Below, one piece after another: positions 6,108 to 11,722 of a DNA stretch of 11,722 bases (its first letter is position 1; each line of letters starts with the position of its first letter). A program made the translations under genes and the position numbers. Below the pieces are notes generated by a model that was not told the DNA's origin, ran no database searches, and worked only from the letters and a program-made list of their open reading frames with translations. The stretch is taken from contig UQRW01000056.1 of the NCBI GenBank assembly GCA_900543515.1, forward strand, positions 1 to 11,722, read 5' to 3'. Origin of the DNA: an uncultured Collinsella sp. (lineage in GTDB: Bacteria > Actinomycetota > Coriobacteriia > Coriobacteriales > Coriobacteriaceae).

Positions 6108-7721
6108 ATGGCCATCATCAACAAGGGTATGTCCAGGCGTTCGTTCCTCGGCCTCACCGGCAGCGTCGCTGCTGTCGCAGGGCTTGGTCTCACCGGCTGC
6201 GGTGGCAGCTCTAGCGACGAGGGTTCCGCTTCCGGTTCCACCGATTCCGCCAACCGTGGCGGCGGCGTGATCACCGCTGGTTCCGCTTACGCTCCGTCCA
6301 GCTTCGATCCCGCCAGCACCGGCTCCGCTGTGGGCCTGGGTGCTAACTGGCACGTCGTCGAGGGTCTCTACGGCATCGATTACCACGACTACAGCACCTT
6401 CAACGAGCTCGCCACCGACGATCCCAAGTCTGTGGACGACACCACTTTCGAGGTCACCATCCGCAAGGGCGCCAAGTTCTCCGATGGTACCGAGGTCACT
6501 GCTGACGACGTCGTCGCTTCCTACACCGCTTGCGCTGCTTCCGCTACCTATGCTCCGTTCTTCCAGCCCTTCGAGTCCATCGAGGCCAAGGACGCCAGCA
6601 CCGTGACGGTCAAGACCAAGGTCCCCAACTTCTCCCTGCTCAAGGATCGTCTGGCCATCATCCGTGTTACCCCGGCTACTCAGTCCGAGGAGGATCGCGC
6701 CAAGCAGCCGATCGGTTCCGGCCCCTGGATGTACGACTCTATCTCCGATACCGAGATCACCCTGGTTCCCAACCCCGAGTACAACGGTGAGTATGCTGCC
6801 GAGGATAAGAAGATCCAGTACAGCATCCTGACCGACCCCACCGCTCGCGTTACCGCTCAGCAGGAGGGCTCCACGCTCGTTATGGAGCTCGTCACCGCTG
6901 ACGCCGTCGACCAGCTCGAGAGCGCTGGCTGCAAGATCGACAACGTCCAGGGCTTCGGCACCCGCTTCATCATGTTCAACGTCGCCAAGGAGCCTTGGAA
7001 CAACGTCAAGGTCCGTCAGGCTGTCATGTATGCGCTCGACACCGAGAAGATGGTCAGCAACACCTTCGCCGGCCTTGCCACCGCTGCCAGCTGCTACCTG
7101 CCCAAGAGCTTCACCAACTATCATGAGGCTTCCACGGTGTACAAGACCGACGCCAAGAAGGCCAAGAAGCTCATCGAGGAGTCCGGCATCACCCCGGGTG
7201 CCATCACCCTGCGCACCACCGACAACGAGCAGATTAAGGGCATGGCCGCCCAGGTCAAGAACGACCTCGACGCTCTCGGCTTCGATGTGACCATCCAGAC
7301 CGATACCTCGCCGGCCACCTACGCTGCCATCGACGGCGGCGAGGCCTACGATATCCTCCTTGCCCCTGGCGATCCGTCCTGCTTCGGCGCTGACCCCGAC
7401 CTGCTGCTCAACTGGTGGTACGGCGACAACGTCTGGATGCAGACCCGTTGCCCGTGGAAGGAGTCCGCTGAGTGGGAGAAGCTCCACGGTCTCATGGACG
7501 AGGCTCTTGCCGCCGAGGGCGACGAGCAGCAGAAGAAGTGGAACGAGTGCTTCGACATCATCGCCGACAACGCTGTTCTGTACCCCGTTGTCCACGTCAA
7601 GACCGTCTCCGCTTCCTGGGACGATCCGTCCACTGCGCCCAACGGCGAGGCCCTCGATGGCTTCAAGGGCATCGGCACGACGAGCATGTCCTTCAGGGGC
7701 GTTGCGACCGTCAAGGCGTAA
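6108..7721 (+). CDS. Peptide-type ABC transporter substrate-binding lipoprotein (SBP family 5)
   Basis: This 537-residue extracellular solute-binding protein of family 5 (OppA/DppA/NikA type) captures substrate outside the membrane and delivers it to the permeases encoded downstream. The N-terminus carries a twin-arginine motif SRRSFLG (residues 9-15), a hydrophobic stretch, and a lipobox LTGC with lipid-bearing Cys31, so export is predicted by the Tat route with membrane anchoring by a lipid. A Gly/Ser-rich linker follows. Family blocks include FEVTIRKGAKFSDGTEVTADDVVASY and WNNVKVRQAVMYALDTEKMV. Length is typical. Codon use is strongly biased to C-ending codons, suggesting high expression. 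It is first in the operon, separated from the permease by a hairpin-rich spacer that may keep its mRNA in excess. Peptides are the likeliest substrate, but family 5 also binds nickel, haem and sugars, so the ligand is not assigned. Confidence 0.94.
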   Translation: MAIINKGMSRRSFLGLTGSVAAVAGLGLTGCGGSSSDEGSASGSTDSANRGGGVITAGSAYAPSSFDPASTGSAVGLGANWHVVEGLYGIDYHDYSTFNELATDDPKSVDDTTFEVTIRKGAKFSDGTEVTADDVVASYTACAASATYAPFFQPFESIEAKDASTVTVKTKVPNFSLLKDRLAIIRVTPATQSEEDRAKQPIGSGPWMYDSISDTEITLVPNPEYNGEYAAEDKKIQYSILTDPTARVTAQQEGSTLVMELVTADAVDQLESAGCKIDNVQGFGTRFIMFNVAKEPWNNVKVRQAVMYALDTEKMVSNTFAGLATAASCYLPKSFTNYHEASTVYKTDAKKAKKLIEESGITPGAITLRTTDNEQIKGMAAQVKNDLDALGFDVTIQTDTSPATYAAIDGGEAYDILLAPGDPSCFGADPDLLLNWWYGDNVWMQTRCPWKESAEWEKLHGLMDEALAAEGDEQQKKWNECFDIIADNAVLYPVVHVKTVSASWDDPSTAPNGEALDGFKGIGTTSMSFRGVATVKA

Positions 7722-7764
7722 GACTCGCTTGAGTCTGTATGCAGGATGTCGGTCGTTGGGACCG
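7721..7764 (+). repeat. Two small hairpins at the 3' end of the binding-protein gene
   Basis: AGACTC (7721-7726) pairs with GAGTCT (7731-7736) around a 4-base loop, starting on the last base of the stop codon. CGGTC (7750-7754) pairs with GACCG (7760-7764) around a 5-base loop. Neither has a T-run. They may stabilise the 3' end of the upstream message; each is short enough to occur by chance. Confidence 0.4.
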
Positions 7765-7783
7765 TATCCTCATAGTTGAAACA

Positions 7784-7817
7784 AAGACCCGGGCGGCAAC
7801 GATGTCGCTCGGGTCTT
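7784..7817 (+). terminator. Strong hairpin between binding protein and permease, attenuator-like terminator
   Basis: A 12-bp stem (AAGACCCGGGCG with CGCTCGGGTCTT, one G-U pair) has a 10-base loop, with A-rich sequence before it and TTGTAATG after it. The poor T-run suggests partial termination. In binding-protein-dependent importer operons, such a hairpin commonly reduces downstream transcription so that binding protein exceeds membrane subunits. Confidence 0.65.
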
Positions 7818-7843
7818 GTAATGAGTATCCGTACTCATATACC
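7816..7843 (+). promoter_or_regulatory. Candidate internal promoter with an 18-base palindrome in its spacer
   Basis: TTGTAA (7816-7821) and TATACC (7838-7843), each matching consensus at four of six bases, lie 16 bases apart. Arms ATGAGTA (7821-7827) and TACTCAT (7832-7838) form a perfect 7-bp inverted repeat with a 4-base centre that fills the spacer, as an operator would. It could equally be an RNA hairpin following the terminator. Confidence 0.3.
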
Positions 7844-7878
7844 AGTTGGTCCTACCGACAAAAGAAAGGGGAGAGAAC

Positions 7879-8835
7879 GTGAACAACTTTCTACGTTTGA
7901 TTGGAAGGCGTCTCGTGGCGCTGCCGATCATGGCATTGGGCGTCACCGTCCTGGTGTTCTTCCTTATGTCGTTCTCCAAGACCGACCCCGCCTACACGGC
8001 GTTGGGTGACGGTGCCTCGCCCGAGGCGGTTGCCGAGTACCATGAGAAGTATGGTCTGGACGACCCCTGGCCCGTGCGCTACGTGCGCTATATGGGCGAT
8101 CTGATTCATGGCGACATGGGCACCTATGGTGCTGCTCGCAACTCCGTTGCCAAGCGCATCTCCACGGCCCTGCCCGTCACGATGCAGCTGACCTTCATCG
8201 GTCTTGCCATCGGTGCGGTCGTTTCGTTTTTACTCGGCGTCATCGCGGCACTGTATCGCGATAAATGGCCGGACCAAGTGATCCGCGTCTTTTCCATCGC
8301 CGGCTTGGCAACCCCGTCGTTCTGGCTTGCCGTTCTGTTGATTCTGCTGTTCTCTTCCTACCTTAAGGTGCTCCCGGCATCCGGTGCTCTGCCTCACTTC
8401 ACCACCAACCCGGCTGGCTATCTGGGACGTATGATCATGCCCGCTATCGCTCTGGCATTCCCGCTGACGGGCCAGATGACTCGTATCGTGCGTACCGCCA
8501 TGGTCGAGGAGCTCGACAAGGACTATGTCCGTATGGCTCGCGGCGCCGGCGTTCCCGAGAAGGTTGTCGTCGGCATCAACGTTCTTCGCAATGCGCTGAT
8601 CACCCCGGTCACCACCCTCGGTCTTAAGATCGGTTACCTCATGGGCGGCGCCGTCGTCATCGAGGTTATCTTCAACCTCCCCGGCATGGGCACCGCGATT
8701 CTGCAGGGCGTTCAGGGCAACGAGGCGAACCTGGTTCAGGGCGTCGTTATCGTCGTTGCTCTTGCCTTCATCATCATCAACATCGTGGTTGACATGCTCT
8801 ACCTGCTCATCAACCCGCGCATCAGGACGGTGTAG
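7879..8835 (+). CDS. OppB/DppB-type ABC transporter permease
   Basis: This 318-residue inner-membrane subunit of a peptide-type importer pairs with the OppC-type domain of the next gene to form the translocation pore. It has a first membrane segment (LPIMALGVTVLVFFLMSF, about residues 16-33), an extracytoplasmic loop, further hydrophobic segments consistent with the usual six helices, and the EAA-type cytoplasmic loop that docks the ATPases (DYVRMARGAG then NVLRNALITP, about 215-238). Family landmarks include LGLDDPWPVRY-like YGLDDPWPVRYVRY and the C-terminal NPRIRTV. GTG 7879 is chosen as start because AAAGGGGAGA lies about 4-5 bases upstream and the protein then begins NNFLRLIGRRL, as in the family; an in-frame TTG at 7846 is not supported. 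It is followed after 3 bases by the fused gene. Confidence 0.94.
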   Translation: MNNFLRLIGRRLVALPIMALGVTVLVFFLMSFSKTDPAYTALGDGASPEAVAEYHEKYGLDDPWPVRYVRYMGDLIHGDMGTYGAARNSVAKRISTALPVTMQLTFIGLAIGAVVSFLLGVIAALYRDKWPDQVIRVFSIAGLATPSFWLAVLLILLFSSYLKVLPASGALPHFTTNPAGYLGRMIMPAIALAFPLTGQMTRIVRTAMVEELDKDYVRMARGAGVPEKVVVGINVLRNALITPVTTLGLKIGYLMGGAVVIEVIFNLPGMGTAILQGVQGNEANLVQGVVIVVALAFIIINIVVDMLYLLINPRIRTV

Positions 8836-8838
8836 ATT

Positions 8839-10854
8839 ATGGTAAAGATTCGAGAGAAGCAAACCGAGCAGCTCGAGAAGGCTGCCTCCAAGGGGCTCAA
8901 GCTCGGTGGCTGGAAGAAGATGACGCTGTCTTCTAAGATTGCCGCCGTCGTGCTGGTGCTTGTCGCCCTGACTGCGATTCTGGCGCCCCTTCTTGCCCCC
9001 TATAGCCCGGTCGAGATTTTCACTGCTCGCCAGGCTCCCGGCAATGGATTTATCTTCGGTACCGACGATAAGGGTCGCGATATTCTGTCGCGTATGCTCT
9101 ACGGTGGTCGTTACTCGCTGATTATCGGCTTTGGCGCCACTGCCATGGCTCTGGTCTGCGGCTCGGTCGTGGGCGCCCTTGCAGCGGTTTCGCGCAAGGC
9201 CGTCTCCGAGACGATCATGCGTATCTTGGACATCATCATGTCCATCCCGGGCATCGCCCTCGCGGCCGTCTTCGTCTCCATCCTGGGCAACTCCGTGCCG
9301 TCGATCATCTTCGCCATCGGCTTTATGTACACTCCGCAGATTGCCCGTATCGTGCGCGCCAACATCGTGTCCGAGTACGGCGAGGACTATGTCCGCGCGG
9401 TCATCGTTTCCGGCGCCAAGGCTCCGTGGATTTTGATCAAGCATGTTCTGCGTAACTGCATCGCCCCGATCATGGTCTTCACCGTTACCCTGGTCGCCGA
9501 CGCCATCATCTTCGAGGCCTCGCTGACCTTTATCGGCGCTGGTATCCAGGAGCCCACCGCTACCTGGGGCAACATCCTCGCCGACGCCCGCGGTGGCGTG
9601 CTCGCTGGCCGTTGGTGGCAGGCGCTGTTCCCGGGCCTGGCCATCATGATCACCTGCCTGGCGCTCAACATCCTCTCCGAGGGCATTACCGACGCCATGG
9701 CCGCTGCTCCCTCCGCCGCCCTGGATCCGACCGATTCCTCCAAGCGCCGCGAGGCCGACCTGCTGGTCTCCGACCCCGTTCGCGCCTATAAGGAGCAAGC
9801 CCAGTCCCTCTCCGCTCGCCTTGGCGCCCTGCGCGATGTTGAGCTCAAGCGTGACGATCGCCATGTGCCCGACGAGTCTGTCGAACCGATCCTTTCGGTC
9901 CGCGATTTCTGCATCCAGTTTGAGCACCACGGCGATATCAACGTCGTCGACCATGTCAACTTTGACGTCCGTCCTGGCCAGACTATGGGTCTGGTGGGCG
10001 AGTCCGGTTGCGGTAAGTCCATCACCACGCTGGCCATCATGGGCCTGACCGATGAGGACGAGCACCTTTCCGGCGAGGTCCTCTGGGAGGGCCGTGACCT
10101 GCTCAAGATGAGCAAGAAGGAGTGGTTCGGCCTGCGCGGTACCGATATCGCTATGGTCTATCAGGACGCCCTGTCCTCGCTCAACCCCTCCATGCTCATC
10201 TCTGCCCAGATGAAGCAGCTCACCAAGCGCGGCGGTACCCGTAGCGCCGAGGAGCTCCTGGAGCTCGTGGGCCTCGACCCCAAGCGTACGCTCGAGAGCT
10301 ATCCGCATGAGCTTTCCGGTGGTCAGCGTCAGCGCGTTCTGATCGCTATGGCCCTTACCCGCGACCCCAAGCTGGTCATCTGCGACGAGCCCACGACCGC
10401 TCTGGACGTTACCGTCCAGAAGCAGGTCATCAAGCTGCTCAACGATCTTCAGGCCAAGCTCGGCTTTGCCATGATCTTCGTCTCGCACGACCTGGCGCTG
10501 GTCGCCGAGGTCGCCCATAACATCACGGTTATGTACGCCGGTCAGGTTATCGAGCAGGCACCCACCAAGGAGCTGCTCACCAACCCGATTCACGAGTACA
10601 CCCGCGGCCTTCTGGGTTCCGTCCTGTCCATCGAGAGCGGTTCGGGCCGCCTGCACCAGGTGCCCGGCGCCGTTCCGAGCCCGCGCGATTTCCCCAAGGG
10701 CGATCGCTTCGCACCCCGCTCGAGCCATCCGCGCATTGGCCTGGACACCCGTCCGGTCTTCAAGCGCGTGCCCGGCACCGAGCACTTCTATTCCGAGCTC
10801 CCCGACGAGGTGCTCAAGGCAAATGGTTTGACCCCTCACGCGGAGGTGATGTAG
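8839..10854 (+). CDS. Fused OppC/DppC-type permease and OppD/DppD-type ATPase
   Basis: This single 671-residue polypeptide joins a membrane subunit to an ATPase of a peptide-type importer. Residues 1-287 form the permease: a basic N-tail, first membrane segment at about 34-50, GTDDKGRDILSRMLYGGRYSL typical of OppC, and the EAA-type loop GEDYVRAVIVSGAKAPWILIKHVLRN (181-206). A charged linker (about 289-348) leads to the ATPase. That has Walker A GESGCGKS (387-394), Q-loop VYQDALSSLNP, signature LSGGQRQR (492-499), Walker B VICDEP, H-loop His550, and the C-terminal peptide-transporter extension with NPIHEYTRGLL. All ATPase motifs look intact. No stop or ribosome binding site occurs at the junction, so it is a true fusion. 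Permease/ATPase fusions of this type are known in actinobacterial importers. The start is ATG 8839, with only a weak, distant AGGA, suggesting coupling to the upstream gene. Confidence 0.94.
   Translation: MVKIREKQTEQLEKAASKGLKLGGWKKMTLSSKIAAVVLVLVALTAILAPLLAPYSPVEIFTARQAPGNGFIFGTDDKGRDILSRMLYGGRYSLIIGFGATAMALVCGSVVGALAAVSRKAVSETIMRILDIIMSIPGIALAAVFVSILGNSVPSIIFAIGFMYTPQIARIVRANIVSEYGEDYVRAVIVSGAKAPWILIKHVLRNCIAPIMVFTVTLVADAIIFEASLTFIGAGIQEPTATWGNILADARGGVLAGRWWQALFPGLAIMITCLALNILSEGITDAMAAAPSAALDPTDSSKRREADLLVSDPVRAYKEQAQSLSARLGALRDVELKRDDRHVPDESVEPILSVRDFCIQFEHHGDINVVDHVNFDVRPGQTMGLVGESGCGKSITTLAIMGLTDEDEHLSGEVLWEGRDLLKMSKKEWFGLRGTDIAMVYQDALSSLNPSMLISAQMKQLTKRGGTRSAEELLELVGLDPKRTLESYPHELSGGQRQRVLIAMALTRDPKLVICDEPTTALDVTVQKQVIKLLNDLQAKLGFAMIFVSHDLALVAEVAHNITVMYAGQVIEQAPTKELLTNPIHEYTRGLLGSVLSIESGSGRLHQVPGAVPSPRDFPKGDRFAPRSSHPRIGLDTRPVFKRVPGTEHFYSELPDEVLKANGLTPHAEVM
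10842..10850 (+). promoter_or_regulatory. Near-perfect ribosome binding site for the second ATPase gene
   Basis: GGAGGTGAT matches the full 16S anti-Shine-Dalgarno complement. It is embedded in the last codons of the fused gene and lies just before ATG 10855, which directly follows that gene's TAG. This supports strong independent initiation of the last subunit. Confidence 0.8.
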
Positions 10855-11682
10855 ATGAGCGAGACCGCAGTCAACGGCGTCGAGCCGATCATCTTCCTTG
10901 ATGACGTCCACGTCACCTTTAGGACCCGTACCGGTTCGATTCTCCACCCTAACCTGGTTCACGCCGTCCAGGGTGTAACGATTAAGCTCATGCCCGGTCA
11001 GACGATCGGCATCGTCGGCGAGTCCGGTTGCGGTAAGTCCACCACCGCCAACGTCATGTGCGGCCTGCAGGCCCCCACGAGCGGCAAGGTCTACTTTAAG
11101 GGCAAGGACGTTACCAAACGTACCGCCGAGGACCGTCGCCACATGGGTCGCGTTATCTCGGTCGTGTTCCAGAACCCGGCCACGGCGCTCAACCCCCGCA
11201 TGGTCGTTCGCGAGCAACTGCTCGACCCCATGCGCGTCCACAACCTGGGTACCGAGGCCGAGCAGGAGAAGCGCGTCAAGGAGCTCTTGGAGCTCACCGG
11301 TCTGCCCAGCTCCGCCGCCGAGGTTCTTCCCGGCCAGCTTTCGGGCGGCCAGCGCCAGCGCGTCGCAATTGCGCGCGCCCTGTCGCTGAACCCCGATGCC
11401 ATCATCGCCGACGAGCCCACCTCGGCTCTGGACGTTTCGGTCCGCGCGCAGATTCTGAACCTGCTGACCGACCTTAAGAAGGAGCTCGGCCTGGCCATGG
11501 TGTTCATCAGCCATGACATCCAGACGGTCCGCTATATCTCTGACGACATCATCGTTATGAATGGCGGCAAGATCGTCGAGCAGGGCGAGGCCAAGCAGGT
11601 CTTCCAGCACCCCCGGGACCCCTACACCAAGATGCTGCTCGGCGCTGCGCCGTCGCTGCTGCATCCCAAGCTCGGCGAGTAG
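10855..11682 (+). CDS. OppF/DppF-type ABC transporter ATP-binding protein
   Basis: This 275-residue cytoplasmic ATPase forms the heterodimeric motor with the ATPase domain of the fused protein. Motifs are all present: Walker A GESGCGKS (55-62), Q-loop VFQNPATALNPRM with Gln106, signature LSGGQRQRVAIARAL (from 162), Walker B IIADEPTSALD (183-193) and H-loop His220 (FISHDIQTV). The C-terminal HPRDPYTKMLLGAAPSLLHP is the oligopeptide/dipeptide transporter-type extension. The length is somewhat short for OppF (usually 300-330), because the C-terminal tail is brief. The start immediately follows the upstream TAG and has a near-perfect ribosome binding site. It is the last gene of the operon within the window, followed by a GC-rich hairpin. 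Confidence 0.94.
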   Translation: MSETAVNGVEPIIFLDDVHVTFRTRTGSILHPNLVHAVQGVTIKLMPGQTIGIVGESGCGKSTTANVMCGLQAPTSGKVYFKGKDVTKRTAEDRRHMGRVISVVFQNPATALNPRMVVREQLLDPMRVHNLGTEAEQEKRVKELLELTGLPSSAAEVLPGQLSGGQRQRVAIARALSLNPDAIIADEPTSALDVSVRAQILNLLTDLKKELGLAMVFISHDIQTVRYISDDIIVMNGGKIVEQGEAKQVFQHPRDPYTKMLLGAAPSLLHPKLGE

Positions 11683-11702
11683 CCTCGCTTTCCCTCCCGT
11701 GC

Positions 11703-11722
11703 GCCCGGTTCCCTTGCCGGGC
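11703..11722 (+). terminator. Probable terminator hairpin of the transporter operon, cut by the window end
   Basis: GCCCGG (11703-11708) pairs perfectly with CCGGGC (11717-11722) around an 8-base loop, 20 bases after the last stop codon. The stem may extend and a T-run may follow, but the window stops at the last paired base. Confidence 0.5.

Noticed and set aside
6090..7595. A 501-codon minus-strand open frame opposite the binding-protein gene
   Set aside because: Gly/Leu/Val/Asp-rich repetitive composition expected from the complement of strongly biased codons; no family resemblance and no promoter or ribosome binding site seen.
9997..11040. A 24-base exact direct repeat at the Walker A sites of the two ATPases (9997-10020 and 11017-11040)
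   Set aside because: It encodes the same conserved GESGCGKS motif with the same preferred codons in paralogous domains; identity stops at the motif edge, so there is no sign of recent duplication or a mobile element.
8230..11664. A very long open frame on the minus strand (over 1100 codons) opposite the permease and ATPase genes
   Set aside because: Its codons are exact reverse complements of the sense codons, and it stays open only because TTA, CTA and TCA are avoided on the coding strand. It is low-complexity (rich in Gly, Asp, Leu, His, Gln) and matches no family, while the + strand encodes clear ABC proteins.

Overview
The window is GC-rich, densely packed, and has every gene on the + strand. 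It reads as chromosome from an actinobacterium of the class Coriobacteriia, most likely a gut Collinsella-like organism. That placement is an inference. It rests on the actinobacterial-type MurJ, a Tat-exported lipoprotein, a permease-ATPase fusion in the peptide transporter, a UvrC with an unusual cysteine region, and codon choice. No tRNA, rRNA, CRISPR array, transposase or phage gene was seen.

Left part (1-5742): DNA repair and envelope housekeeping. The window opens inside uvrA, whose last ~490 codons run to 1476. The frame holds an in-frame TGA at 40-42 where the family has a conserved glycine, so this copy is either broken or carries a sequence error. After a strong hairpin (1497-1527) comes a tight run of three genes that looks like one transcript: a YbaK-type aminoacyl-tRNA deacylase (1609-2109), the lipid II flippase MurJ (2113-3795) and the excision nuclease subunit UvrC (3802-5742). 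UvrA recognises bulky DNA lesions and UvrC makes the dual incision; MurJ exports the peptidoglycan precursor; YbaK hydrolyses mischarged tRNA.

Middle (5743-6107): a 365-base non-coding, relatively AT-rich spacer. It holds a terminator-like palindrome, two candidate promoters, and a nested pair of inverted repeats (10-bp arms at 5908-5917 and 5979-5988 enclosing a 9-bp-arm palindrome at 5949-5971). This is the most intriguing non-coding element in the window: either an operator for the transporter operon or a structured leader RNA.

Right part (6108-11722): a complete peptide-type ABC importer. A Tat lipoprotein binding protein (6108-7721) is followed by a 157-base spacer carrying four hairpins. 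Then come an OppB/DppB-type permease (7879-8835), an OppC-type permease fused to a DppD-type ATPase (8839-10854) and an OppF/DppF-type ATPase (10855-11682). A GC-rich hairpin starts after it and is cut by the window edge. Together these supply every part of a type I importer: binding protein, two membrane subunits and two ATPases, with four cytoplasmic/membrane components encoded by three genes. Codon use in this operon is more strongly biased to C-ending codons than in the repair genes, which suggests high expression.

No clearly new multi-gene system was found. The points most worth following are the uvrA stop, the nested repeats before the transporter, the altered UvrC cysteine cluster and the permease-ATPase fusion.
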